NCBI GenBank assembly: GCA_913055915.1
Contig: CAJXKL010000001.1
Location: 103,576-167,575 of the forward strand
Source of the DNA: an uncultured Candidatus Nemicrothrix sp.
GTDB lineage: Bacteria > Actinomycetota > Acidimicrobiia > Acidimicrobiales > MedAcidi-G1
Reading direction: 5' to 3'
Length of the DNA stretch: 64,000 bases
This document shows, one piece after another, positions 42,247 to 50,444 of the stretch. The notes beneath the pieces were generated by a model. The model ran no database searches. It saw only the letters and a program-made list of their open reading frames with translations, and was not told the DNA's origin. The first letter of the stretch is position 1. Every line of letters starts with the position of its first letter. The position numbers and the translations under genes were made by a program.

Positions 42247-43851
42247 ATGCGTGTAACAACCGTTGATGACGCCATTCGCCAGGTCGCCGAACAGTGGCCC
42301 GACGCGCTGGCTCTGGCAGACGCGCCCAACCGAGAAGCGTTCTTCGCCGGTGAGCCGCTTCGTTTGACCTGGCGCGAGGTCGACCGGGCCGTCGACAATT
42401 TGGCTGTCGCGTTGACCGCCATCGGCGCCGGACCACACGTGACGGTTGCGGTTCAGCTCCCCAACGTCGTCGAGCTGGTCCTCACGATCCTGGCCTGCGG
42501 CCGGATCGGAGCCACTGCGGTGCCGTTTCCCATCCAGCACCGACGCCACGAACTCGACTACGGGCTTCGGGCGTCGTCGGCTCGGATCATCGTCACCGGC
42601 ACCCGTCCCGACCGGCCAGATCAACTCGACACCGTCTCCGCAGTCGTCGACGATCTCGATACTCCGGTTCACATCGCCACGTTCGGCTCGGCGATCGTCG
42701 ACACCGGAACCGCCCTCACCGTAGACACGACGGAGGCGGCGGCGTCTCAGGGCGTGCCGGCCGGCCCCGATGAGGTCCTCACCATCTGCTGGACCTCCGG
42801 GACGACCGGCACCCCCAAGGGTGTGCCCAGAACCCCATCTATGTGGCTGGCATCGGGCTACTTCCAGGTCGACGAACTCGACCTCCTCCACGACGACCGG
42901 ATCCTGTGCCCGTTCCCGCTCGTCAACATGGCCGGCATCGGCGGAATGCTGGTGCCCTGGGCGATCGTGGGCGCCGTACTCTTCCTCCACCAGCCGCTCG
43001 ACCTTCCGGTCTTTCTCGGTCAACTGACATCGGAGGAGATCACCTACACCGTGGCCCCGCCGGCCCTGCTCAACATGTTGCTGCTGGACGATTCGATCCT
43101 CGCCGGCGTCGATCTTTCCCATCTGCGCAAGATCACCTCCGGCGCCGCGCCACTCGATCCCTGGATGGTGCAGGGTTGGGATGAACTCGGGGTGGAGATC
43201 GTCAATGCCTTCGGATCCAACGAGGGGGCCGCCCTGCTCTCCACGGCGACGTCCGTTCCCGACCCCAAGCTCCGGGCCCGGTACTTCCCGCGGCCGTCCG
43301 CGGAAGGCATCGAAGTCCGCCTCGTCGACCCGGACAGCGAGGACGACATCAACGAGACGGGTCGACCCGGCGAACTTCGCTTTCGTGGTCCGACCGTCTT
43401 TGGTGGCTACCTCGACGCGTCGGGCGCCGAGTTCGATGACGCCGGCTTCTTCCGCACCGGCGACATCTTCGAATGGGCCGACACCTCCTCGGACCCTTGG
43501 CTCCTTCGATTCGTCGACCGGGCCAAAGACATCATCATCAGAGGCGGCATGAAAATCTCCGCCGCAGAGCTCGAAGGACTGATCGCAGCCCACGACTCCG
43601 TCGCCGACTGCGCGGCGATCGGTTACCGCGACGCGTCACTCGGCGAAAGAGTCGGCATCTTCGTGGCTCCCGCCGGCGACCACGAGCCGTCGTTGGAGAC
43701 GATCGTCGCTCATCTGAGGAACATGGGCATCGCCAGCTACAAGCTCCCGGAGCGACTCGAGATCGTCGACGCCCTCCCCCGCAACGCGCTCGGCAAGATC
43801 GCCAAGAACGATCTCCGTGATCGCTGGCGCACCACCGAGGAGAACTCATAA
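42247..43851 (+). CDS. AMP-forming acyl-CoA synthetase/ligase
   Basis: 534-residue adenylate-forming enzyme that activates a carboxylic acid as acyl-AMP and then usually acyl-CoA. The ATP loop is ICWTSGTTGTPKGVPR, followed by AFGSNEGAA, FRTGDIFEW, DRAKDIIIRGGMKISAAELE and the catalytic Lys in LPRNALGKIAKNDL. Substrate is unknown. Third-codon GC is very high compared with the rest of the window. The SDR gene begins at its stop codon, and a DUF1295 membrane protein follows, forming a three-gene operon. Confidence 0.93.
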   Translation: MRVTTVDDAIRQVAEQWPDALALADAPNREAFFAGEPLRLTWREVDRAVDNLAVALTAIGAGPHVTVAVQLPNVVELVLTILACGRIGATAVPFPIQHRRHELDYGLRASSARIIVTGTRPDRPDQLDTVSAVVDDLDTPVHIATFGSAIVDTGTALTVDTTEAAASQGVPAGPDEVLTICWTSGTTGTPKGVPRTPSMWLASGYFQVDELDLLHDDRILCPFPLVNMAGIGGMLVPWAIVGAVLFLHQPLDLPVFLGQLTSEEITYTVAPPALLNMLLLDDSILAGVDLSHLRKITSGAAPLDPWMVQGWDELGVEIVNAFGSNEGAALLSTATSVPDPKLRARYFPRPSAEGIEVRLVDPDSEDDINETGRPGELRFRGPTVFGGYLDASGAEFDDAGFFRTGDIFEWADTSSDPWLLRFVDRAKDIIIRGGMKISAAELEGLIAAHDSVADCAAIGYRDASLGERVGIFVAPAGDHEPSLETIVAHLRNMGIASYKLPERLEIVDALPRNALGKIAKNDLRDRWRTTEENS

Positions 43852-43868
43852 TCGACTTCAGCGGCCAA

Positions 43869-44744
43869 GTGGCCATCGTGACCGGCGCAGGCAAGGGCAT
43901 CGGGCGTGAGATCGCGATGGCTCTGGGGTCCCGTGGTGCTTCGGTGGTGGTGAACAACCGTTCCCGAGCCGGTGCGGATCCCGCCAGCGATGTTGTCGCT
44001 GAGATCAAGCGGGCCGGTGGTGTTGCGGTTGCCGAGCGCAGCTCGGTGGAGGCGCCGGGTGCCGCCGACGCGCTCGTGACTGCTGCGCTCGACAACTTCG
44101 GACGCCTCGATCACGTGGTTGTCAACGCGGCGATCGTCGACCGAGCGACATTTGCCAACGCAGACTCCGACCGGTTCAGACACGTGATTGAGATCGACTT
44201 CATGGCTCCGGTCGCCCTCGCTCGCGCCGCGCTCGCCGAAGTCCAGAAACGGTCGGGCCGCTTCCTGTTCATGACATCGACCGCCGGCGCCTACGGCGAG
44301 TTCGGTGCTTCGTCGTACGCCGCGGCCAAGGGCGCACTTAATGCATTCGCGAAGACACTGGCCCTCGAACACGCCAGCGACGGCGTGAAGGTGAACCTGC
44401 TGTCCCCCTACGCGCTGACCCAGATGACCGAAGGCTTCGTCACCGACGAACAAGCCCAAGCCCTCTCACCCGACCGGGTGGTACCGGCTGCTATATGGCT
44501 GCTCGGCCCGGACGTCCCGGTCACCGGCGCCACCATCGTCGCCGCCGCCAACACCTTCCGCCCCCTGGTCACCGGCGAGGCAACCGGGGTCGCGTTCCCG
44601 ACCAGCACCACCGTGACCGACGACCGATTCGCCCAGGCAGCCAATGAGGTCCTCGATCTCGACGGTTGGATCAGCCATCCCGACGGGATCACCGCGTTCA
44701 GGCACCTGATGGCATCCACCGCCGAGAACGGAGACCAACGATGA
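43869..44744 (+). CDS. SDR-family oxidoreductase with an unusual start region
   Basis: Short-chain dehydrogenase, about 291 residues from GTG 43869. It has VTGAGKGIG, NAAIV in place of NNAG, and Ser137, Tyr150 and Lys154 (YAAAK), with a C-terminal tail longer than usual (about 60 residues). The GTG leaves only two residues before the first strand. A more natural N terminus (IDFSGQ) lies in frame six codons upstream at 43851, where the codon is ATC, preceded by ATA overlapping the ligase stop. GAGGAG at 43837-43842 is well placed for a start there. A non-standard start codon or a base error is possible. Confidence 0.88.
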   Translation: MAIVTGAGKGIGREIAMALGSRGASVVVNNRSRAGADPASDVVAEIKRAGGVAVAERSSVEAPGAADALVTAALDNFGRLDHVVVNAAIVDRATFANADSDRFRHVIEIDFMAPVALARAALAEVQKRSGRFLFMTSTAGAYGEFGASSYAAAKGALNAFAKTLALEHASDGVKVNLLSPYALTQMTEGFVTDEQAQALSPDRVVPAAIWLLGPDVPVTGATIVAAANTFRPLVTGEATGVAFPTSTTVTDDRFAQAANEVLDLDGWISHPDGITAFRHLMASTAENGDQR

Positions 44745-45547
44745 ACTGGACCGACCTCGCCGCCGCCCTCGCAGTCGGAGCCTTCATCGCCGCTATCTGG
44801 GTCATCGGACTGTGGCTGCTGTCGATCGCCCGCCGCGACATCTCGATCATCGACGCCGTCTTCACCCTCATCGAAGTCTCGATCATCGGAATCGCCGGCG
44901 TCGCCATGGGATCGGCACCTGACGCCCGCAAAGCGCTCATCTTCGGCCTGCTGTGCCTCTGGTCGATTCGCCTCACCGCCCACCTCGGATGGCGCAAATG
45001 GGGCGAAGGAGAAGACCCCCGCTACACCAAGCTCCGAGGCTGGGTCGACGAAGGCTGGCCATTCCACCGCCTTGCCCTGCGGCAGGTCTTCGGCCTCCAA
45101 GGCCTCACCATGTACCTGCTCAGCCTCCCCGCCCTCATCGCCCTCACCGCCGAGGACCCCGGCTCGCTCGGCCCCGCCGCCTACGCCGGCACCGCGGTGT
45201 GGGCTATCGGCTTCTTCTTCGAAACAGTCGGCGACATCCAACTCGTCCGCTTCAACGCCGACCCCACCAACGAAGGAACCGTTCTCGACACCGGACTCTG
45301 GCGATACACCGCCCACCCCAACTACTTCGGCGAAGTCATGATGGCCTGGGGCATCTTCATCACCGCTCTCGACGTGTCCTGGGCCGCCCTCGGCATCATC
45401 GGACCCATCGCCTACACCCGCCTCGTCACCCGCATCACCGGCACCCCAACACTCGAGAAACGAGTCCGCCGAACCCGACCCGACTACGCCGCCTACCTCG
45501 AACGCACCAGCTCCTTCTGGCCCCGCCTCCCACGCCCGACCAACTGA
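44741..45547 (+). CDS. DUF1295 membrane protein (steroid 5-alpha-reductase C-terminal-like)
   Basis: Integral membrane protein of 268 residues with about seven hydrophobic segments. The signature GLWRYTAHPNYFGEVMMAWG is the NADPH-binding region of the steroid 5-alpha-reductase/isoprenylcysteine methyltransferase-like family. WGEGEDPRYTKLRGW and RVRRTRPDYAAYLERTSSF are also typical of DUF1295. It may reduce a double bond in a lipid or steroid-like substrate. The ATG overlaps the SDR stop in ATGA, so it shares an operon with the SDR and the AMP ligase. Confidence 0.92.
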   Translation: MNWTDLAAALAVGAFIAAIWVIGLWLLSIARRDISIIDAVFTLIEVSIIGIAGVAMGSAPDARKALIFGLLCLWSIRLTAHLGWRKWGEGEDPRYTKLRGWVDEGWPFHRLALRQVFGLQGLTMYLLSLPALIALTAEDPGSLGPAAYAGTAVWAIGFFFETVGDIQLVRFNADPTNEGTVLDTGLWRYTAHPNYFGEVMMAWGIFITALDVSWAALGIIGPIAYTRLVTRITGTPTLEKRVRRTRPDYAAYLERTSSFWPRLPRPTN

Positions 45548-45858
45548 CATCAACAACACGACACTCACGGGTGTTCGTAGAGGCTCGGGCTACTGAGTCA
45601 CGACCTGATCGGCCGAGGTCTGCTGTACAACCGGGTGACGCGCTGCAAGTTGTGGCGCCGCTTCGAGCCGGCATTAGCAATCCATTTGCAGAACGGCACC
45701 CCTGAACGGCGAAAACCGCCTCTGAGCAGGGCAAACGCGAATTCGTTGAAAAGGGCGTCAGATGCAAGTCACCCGTCCGACACCGGCCGGGCGTTCACGG
45801 CATCTGGCGGCGTTGAGCGATAGGGAGCGGCGTCTGGCGGCACCCAGCGCGCAATCTG
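45548..45858. other. Intergenic stretch with no recognised gene
   Basis: About 310 bases between DUF1295 and the 3' end of tRNA-Leu. No protein-like frame, strong hairpin or repeat was found. It separates a segment of unusual composition from a tRNA gene, so it might be an old recombination zone, but no integrase gene or duplicated tRNA end was seen. Confidence 0.5.
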
Positions 45859-45942
45859 TGTCGGAGGGGGGACTTGAACCCCCACGCCCTTGCGGGCACC
45901 AGCCCCTCAAGCTGGCGCGTCTGCCAATTCCGCCACTCCGAC
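45859..45942 (-). tRNA. tRNA-Leu, anticodon GAG
   Basis: Read on the minus strand, the gene begins GTCGGAG and ends CTCCGAC plus A, giving a seven-pair acceptor stem. The D arm is GGCGGAATTGGCAGACGC. The anticodon arm is CCAGC-TTGAGGG-GCTGG with anticodon GAG. The long variable arm (TGCCCGCAAGGGCG) and the T arm (GGGGGTTCAAGTCCCCC) complete a class II tRNA. The CCA end is not encoded. It decodes CUC and CUU. Confidence 0.95.
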
Positions 45943-46081
45943 GTGGCCTCCGGGAGACCCGGAACGCCGGTCAGGCTACCGGCCACTGATAGGCGACCAC
46001 CTGCCCGAAGGTTCAGAGGACGCCTGACACCAGGCTGTATACGAAATTAGCCAACACACACTGTCGGTATGTACTCAGAAG

Positions 46082-46186
46082 ATGACCAAACGCCTTGTCG
46101 ACATTGACGACGACCTTCTTTCTGTGGCGCGGACCATCCTCGAGACCGCCACCATGAGGGACACGGTCAATGCAGCTCTCAAACAG
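46082..46186 (+). pseudogene. VapB-type antitoxin fragment
   Basis: Thirty-five codons from ATG 46082 read MTKRLVDIDDDLLSVARTI and then MRDTVNAALKQ, the N-terminal half of VapB/DUF2191-type antitoxins. After that the similarity stops and the frame runs through sequence antisense to secG. The C-terminal half, which would bind the toxin, is missing, and no VapC gene is nearby. It is the remnant of a toxin-antitoxin pair. Confidence 0.65.
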
Positions 46187-46202
46187 AATGGAATTGTCCG
46201 GT

Positions 46203-46223
46203 GGCGCCCCAACTCAGGGCGCC
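46203..46223 (-). terminator. Hairpin directly after secG
   Basis: GGCGCCC and GGGCGCC pair perfectly (seven base pairs) around a seven-base loop, two bases after the secG stop. It is well placed to end the gap-pgk-tpiA-secG transcript. No run of Us follows, so termination may be non-canonical or need Rho. Confidence 0.55.
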
Positions 46224-46225
46224 TC

Positions 46226-46450
46226 CTAGAACATCAGGCCCAGGGCGATGGTGGTAAAGGCGAACACCAGGGCCGTCACGATCGTGATGCGGTCCAGGTT
46301 CTGCTCAACCACGGTCGAGCCTGCGGTCTGGGCACCGATACCCCCACCGAACATGTCGGAGAGGCCACCACCCTTACCGCTGTGGAGGAGGACCAGGAAG
46401 ATGATTCCCAGACCTGAGGTTACCTGAATGATTGCTACAAGAACGAACAT
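46226..46450 (-). CDS. secG: Preprotein translocase subunit SecG
   Basis: 74-residue membrane protein of the SecYEG channel. It has two hydrophobic segments (about residues 2-21 and 54-73) and the conserved loop LLHSGKGGGLSDMFGGG. Length and motif fit SecG exactly. It lies about 30 bases after tpiA on the same strand, the common actinobacterial order. A hairpin follows its stop. Confidence 0.95.
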   Translation of the reverse strand: MFVLVAIIQVTSGLGIIFLVLLHSGKGGGLSDMFGGGIGAQTAGSTVVEQNLDRITIVTALVFAFTTIALGLMF

Positions 46451-46480
46451 GGTGACAGCAGGCTATCGCTGGCCACGGCT

Positions 46481-47263
46481 TCAGCCGACCAGGCGGTAGG
46501 CGATGATTCGGGCGAATTCCTCGGGGTCCAGTGATGCACCGCCGACAAGAGCACCGTCGATGTCGGGCTGCCTCATCAGATCGGGGGTGCTCACCGGCTT
46601 CACTGAGCCGCCGTACTGGATTCGGACCGAATCGGCCGCTGCATTTCCGAAGTCCTCGCGTACGACCTGCCTGATGACCGCACATACGGCCTGCGCATCC
46701 TCGGGGGTCGCCACCCTTCCGGTGCCGATTGCCCAGATTGGTTCATAGGCAACGACAAGCGAGGCAACCTGTTCAGGCGGCACACCGGCGAGTCCGGCCC
46801 GAACCTGACCGGCCACCCTGGCCTCCGTAGTACCGGCCTCGCGCTCCTCTAGCGTCTCGCCGCAGCACATGATCGGCGTCATGCCTGCGACCAGAACGGC
46901 CTTCACCTTCCTGTTGACAACCTGGTCGATCTCGCCGAACAGCTGTCGACGCTCAGAGTGGCCAACGATCACGAGCGACACGTCCAGCTTGGCCAGCATC
47001 GCCGGTGCCACCTCTCCGGTGAAGGCGCCGCTGGCCTCCCAGTGGCAGTCCTGGGCACCGAGCGTGACCGGGATTTCATCTGACTGAAGGACGGTTTGGA
47101 CAGACCTCAGGTCCGTGAACGGCGGATGCACCGAGACGTCGACCGCGTCGTAGTCGTTTGCCGAGAGCAGGTAGGACAGCTTCTGGACCGCCTGGATCGC
47201 CTCGAAGTGGTTGTGGTTCATCTTCCAGTTGCCGCTGATAAGCGGCTTGCGCTCTCCGGCCAT
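46481..47263 (-). CDS. tpiA: Triosephosphate isomerase
   Basis: Glycolytic enzyme that interconverts dihydroxyacetone phosphate and glyceraldehyde-3-phosphate. 260 residues with substrate-binding SGNWKMNHN, His in VIVGHSERR, catalytic Glu in VAYEPIWAIGTG and the phosphate loops IQYGGSVKP and GALVGGASL. The ATG follows the pgk stop by two bases, so the glycolytic genes gap, pgk and tpiA are one operon ending in secG. Confidence 0.97.
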   Translation of the reverse strand: MAGERKPLISGNWKMNHNHFEAIQAVQKLSYLLSANDYDAVDVSVHPPFTDLRSVQTVLQSDEIPVTLGAQDCHWEASGAFTGEVAPAMLAKLDVSLVIVGHSERRQLFGEIDQVVNRKVKAVLVAGMTPIMCCGETLEEREAGTTEARVAGQVRAGLAGVPPEQVASLVVAYEPIWAIGTGRVATPEDAQAVCAVIRQVVREDFGNAAADSVRIQYGGSVKPVSTPDLMRQPDIDGALVGGASLDPEEFARIIAYRLVG

Positions 47264-47265
47264 CT

Positions 47266-48393
47266 TCAGCCCCTCTCCAGTCCGACCCGCAGTGCCGCAA
47301 GGCCGGGCAGGTCACCCTTCTCGATCAGTTCCAGCGCCGCTCCCCCACCGGTGGACACGTGGTCGATCCTGTCGTCCACGCCGAACATCCGGGCAGCAGC
47401 GGCGCTGTCGCCACCTCCGACAACCGTGAACCCACGGCAGTCGGCCACCGCCTCGGCCACGGTACGGGTGCCAGCGGCGAAACGGGCGTCTTCGAACACT
47501 CCCATGGGGCCGTTCCACAGGACCGTTCGAGCCTCGGTGATCAGGTCACAGAACTCAACGGCGGACCCTGGGCCGATGTCGAGCCCCATCCAGCCGTCAG
47601 GCATGGAGGTTCCCACCTGCCTGACCTCGCCGCCAGCTTCCGGGTCACCGATGACGCCGCCGGGCCCGAGTGCCGTGATATCGATCGGCAGCCGTATCGG
47701 TGCCCCGGAGTCAAGTAGGCGTGCACAGGCTTCGACCATGTCCTCCTCGAGCAGGGAGGAACCGACCTTCGCACCCCTGGCAGCCAGGAACGTGAAACAC
47801 ATACCGCCACCCACGATCAGCTCATCTACCACCTCCAGGAGCACTTCGATCACTCCCAGCTTGTCGCTCACCTTGGCACCACCAAGGATCGCCAGGAGTG
47901 GCCGCCTTGGCGCCGTCCTGAGGTCTCCCAGAACCTTGGCCTCCCTCGCCAACAGCCGTCCCGCCGCCGACGGAAGGTGGGTCGGCGGGCCGACGACCGA
48001 TGCGTGGCTGCGGTGCGAGGCACCAAAGGCGTCGTTCACATAGGCGTCCTGCCCTTCGATCAGGCCCGCCACGAAAGCCGGGTCGTTTCCGGTTTCGCCC
48101 GGATCGAAGCGAAGGTTCTCCAGCAGAGACACGCCGGGCGCAAGTTCTGCGAGTTGCCTCCGCACGGGTTCCATCGAATACACCGGGTCCGGACGACCTC
48201 CGGGGCGACCAAGGTGCGAGCAGGCCGTCACCACAGCCCCGGCATCAGACAGGTACTGCAGGGTCGGCAACGAGGACCTGATCCGCAGGTCGTCGACAAT
48301 CTGGCCGTCAGCCAGTGGAACGTTAAAGTCACACCGAACCAGGACGCGATGACCATCCAGGTTGCCCAGGTCCTCGAGCTGGGGCAGTTGCAT
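47266..48393 (-). CDS. pgk: Phosphoglycerate kinase
   Basis: Converts 1,3-bisphosphoglycerate and ADP to 3-phosphoglycerate and ATP. 375 residues, somewhat shorter than the usual 390-400. RVLVRCDFNVPL at the N terminus, SHLGRPGG, LLAILGGAKVSDK, LWNGPMGVFE and TVVGGGDSAAAA with STGGGAALELIE at the C terminus are all present. It sits five bases after gap and two bases before tpiA. Confidence 0.97.
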   Translation of the reverse strand: MQLPQLEDLGNLDGHRVLVRCDFNVPLADGQIVDDLRIRSSLPTLQYLSDAGAVVTACSHLGRPGGRPDPVYSMEPVRRQLAELAPGVSLLENLRFDPGETGNDPAFVAGLIEGQDAYVNDAFGASHRSHASVVGPPTHLPSAAGRLLAREAKVLGDLRTAPRRPLLAILGGAKVSDKLGVIEVLLEVVDELIVGGGMCFTFLAARGAKVGSSLLEEDMVEACARLLDSGAPIRLPIDITALGPGGVIGDPEAGGEVRQVGTSMPDGWMGLDIGPGSAVEFCDLITEARTVLWNGPMGVFEDARFAAGTRTVAEAVADCRGFTVVGGGDSAAAARMFGVDDRIDHVSTGGGAALELIEKGDLPGLAALRVGLERG

Positions 48394-48398
48394 CGGGA

Positions 48399-49436
48399 CT
48401 ATTTGCGGCCGGCCTTCCGGGCCTTCTTGGTGCGGCGAGTACCGACGATCCTTGTCAGGTCCACGAGCCGCGTCGAGTAGCCCATTTCGTTGTCGTACCA
48501 GCCACAGACTTTCACCATGGTGCCGTTGGCCATGGTCAGTCCAGCATCAATGGTGCACGACGCCGGACGGCCGACGATGTCAGCCGAGACAAGCGGTTCC
48601 TCGCTGTAGTCCAGCACCTTTGCCAGGGGGCCCCTACGTGCAGCCGCAGCGTAGGCGGCGTTGACCTGTTCAATTGTTGCCTTCTTCTTGAGGGTGCCGA
48701 CGAAGTCGGTCACAGAACCGTCGGGAATGGGCACCCGGAGGGAGATTCCGTCCAAGCGTCCCTTCATCTTGGGCATCACGAGGCTCGTTGCCCGGGCGGC
48801 ACCGGTTGACGTGGGGACGATGTTCACTGCTGCGGCCCTTGCCCTACGAAGGTCGCTGTGAGGGCCATCGACCAGGCTCTGGTCTCCTGTGTAGGCGTGG
48901 GTGGTGGTCATAAAGCCCTGCTCGACCCCGAAGGTGTCATCGAGGACCTTGATCATCGGCACGAAACAGTTGGTGGTGCACGAGGCGTTGGAGACGACGT
49001 GATGCTTTGCAGGGTCGTAGGAGTCGTCGTTCACGCCCACCACGAAGGTCGCATCGGCGTCACCGGATGGGGCCGAGATGATTACCTTCTTCGCACCGGC
49101 CTCCAGGTGCATTCCTGCCTTCTCCCTTGCGGTGAAGATGCCGGTTGACTCGATCACCACATCCACCCCAAGGTCTCCCCAGGGCAGGTCGGCCGGGTTC
49201 CGCTCAGACAGGACGACAATCTTGTGCCCGTCGACCGTGATTCCGTTCCGGTTTGCCCTGACACGGACCCCAAGGCGGCCGTGGACCGAGTCATTGGCAA
49301 GCAGGAAGGCCATGGTCTCGATGGCCCCGAGGTCGTTCACCGCCACGAACTCGATCGGCGCTCCTGAGGCACGGGCCGCCCGCAGGAAGTTCCTTCCGAT
49401 CCGGCCGAAACCGTTGACACCTACACGCACTGTCAT
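48399..49436 (-). CDS. gap: Glyceraldehyde-3-phosphate dehydrogenase, type I
   Basis: 345-residue glycolytic dehydrogenase. NAD is bound through VGVNGFGRIGR and AVNDL, whose Asp indicates NAD rather than NADP. The catalytic Cys153 is in SNASCTTNC and the base His in TTTHAYTGDQ. The C terminus has an extra basic tail (RRTKKARKAGRK), which is unusual. A strong AGGAGG precedes the ATG. It is the first gene of the gap-pgk-tpiA-secG run; rapZ lies 127 bases upstream rather than the usual whiA. Confidence 0.97.
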   Translation of the reverse strand: MTVRVGVNGFGRIGRNFLRAARASGAPIEFVAVNDLGAIETMAFLLANDSVHGRLGVRVRANRNGITVDGHKIVVLSERNPADLPWGDLGVDVVIESTGIFTAREKAGMHLEAGAKKVIISAPSGDADATFVVGVNDDSYDPAKHHVVSNASCTTNCFVPMIKVLDDTFGVEQGFMTTTHAYTGDQSLVDGPHSDLRRARAAAVNIVPTSTGAARATSLVMPKMKGRLDGISLRVPIPDGSVTDFVGTLKKKATIEQVNAAYAAAARRGPLAKVLDYSEEPLVSADIVGRPASCTIDAGLTMANGTMVKVCGWYDNEMGYSTRLVDLTRIVGTRRTKKARKAGRK

Positions 49437-49494
49437 GATGATGTTGCCTCCTGGGGCACTCCGGCCACCTACTCAATGGTTACCTGCATTGATA

Positions 49495-49515
49495 GCCGAA
49501 ACGGAGGGCTTCGGC
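49495..49515 (-). terminator. Small hairpin between rapZ and gap
   Basis: GCCGAA and TTCGGC pair around a nine-base loop in the 127-base gap between the rapZ stop and the gap start. It could end the rapZ transcript or shape the gap leader. The six-pair stem and lack of a U-run make this uncertain. Confidence 0.3.
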
Positions 49516-49563
49516 ACGCAGTCCGACATGGTCGGTTGTCACACTGCTGGAGGTCTGACCCCG

Positions 49564-50412
49564 TCAGCGATCCAGGTCGCGATGCCTGACTGATGGGTCG
49601 AATCCACGTTCCCGGAGCCGTACAGCCATGGCCTCGGCCACCGCAACGGATCGATGCCTGCCACCAGTGCATCCGAAGGCGATCGACAGGTACGCCTTCC
49701 CCTGGGCTTCGTACGCCGGCAGCAGGCGACACAGCATCTCCTCCAGTTGGTCGAGGAACGAGGCGGCCATGTCCTGACCGAGCACAAAGTCCTGAACCGG
49801 GGCGTCCATTCCGCTGAGGGGGCGAAGTTCGTCGACCCAGTGGGGGTTCGGTATGAAGCGACAGTCCATGAGCATGTCTGTGTCACGGGGGGCGCCGTGC
49901 TTGAAGCCGAAAGAGGTGACGGAGGTGCGCATCGGCCGATCACCCTCTTCGCCGTAGAGTTCGGTCACCTTGTCCCGGAGGTCGTGGACGCTGATATCGG
50001 ATGTGTCAATGACCAGATCGGCGATTGTCCGTACCGGCTGCATCAAAGCCCGTTCCTCCTCGATTCCGGCCTCGATACCGGAGGCCCCGGGGAACGGGTG
50101 CGGCCGATGGCTGCCCTTGTAGCGCCGTACCAACTCCTCGGTTGAACAGTCGAGGAACACCACACGCATCCGGTTGGAGACCTCCCGCAGGTCATCCAGT
50201 GCCCGGAGGCAGTCGCCTTCGACGGTGTCAGCCTTGAGGGCGAAGGCCACACGGTCCCACGGAGATTCTGGGCCGACCGCCAGGTCAGCCACCTTGGTGA
50301 GGATGTCGGGCGGCAGGCGATCGATGACGAACCAGCCCAGGTCCTCCAGGTCACTGGAGAACTCCGACCGACCGGCGCCGGACAGGCCGGTGATCACCAG
50401 TAGATCGCTCAT
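49564..50412 (-). CDS. rapZ: RapZ-family nucleotide-binding protein (YvcJ-like)
   Basis: 282-residue P-loop protein. In E. coli RapZ guides RNase E to a small RNA; in actinobacteria the role is unclear. The N-terminal ATP loop is VITGLSGAGRSEF and the C-terminal domain has FGFKHGAP, FIPNPHW and GCTGGRHRSVAVAE. In many Gram-positive genomes it lies in uvrC-rapZ-yvcK-whiA-gap. Here yvcK and whiA are absent, and a methyltransferase and an EamA transporter separate it from uvrC. Confidence 0.93.
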   Translation of the reverse strand: MSDLLVITGLSGAGRSEFSSDLEDLGWFVIDRLPPDILTKVADLAVGPESPWDRVAFALKADTVEGDCLRALDDLREVSNRMRVVFLDCSTEELVRRYKGSHRPHPFPGASGIEAGIEEERALMQPVRTIADLVIDTSDISVHDLRDKVTELYGEEGDRPMRTSVTSFGFKHGAPRDTDMLMDCRFIPNPHWVDELRPLSGMDAPVQDFVLGQDMAASFLDQLEEMLCRLLPAYEAQGKAYLSIAFGCTGGRHRSVAVAEAMAVRLRERGFDPSVRHRDLDR

Positions 50413-50444
50413 GGGGAGATTCTAGTGGTGGTCTCCATAGCCGG

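Noticed and set aside
41974-43593. Minus-strand open frame of 539 codons
   Set aside because: It lies opposite the AMP ligase, which has complete motifs; the Gly/Asp/Val-rich product is the complement of a very GC-rich gene.
44408-45568. Minus-strand open frame of 386 codons rich in Gly, Glu and Asp
   Set aside because: It covers the DUF1295 and SDR genes in antisense and has low-complexity composition.
41860-45942. Genomic island integrated at tRNA-Leu
   Set aside because: No integrase and no duplicated tRNA 3' end were seen, so only composition and position support it; kept as a weak suggestion.
45762-45989. Plus-strand frame with a GGLEPPRP-type sequence
   Set aside because: This is the common false translation of a tRNA-Leu gene read on the opposite strand.
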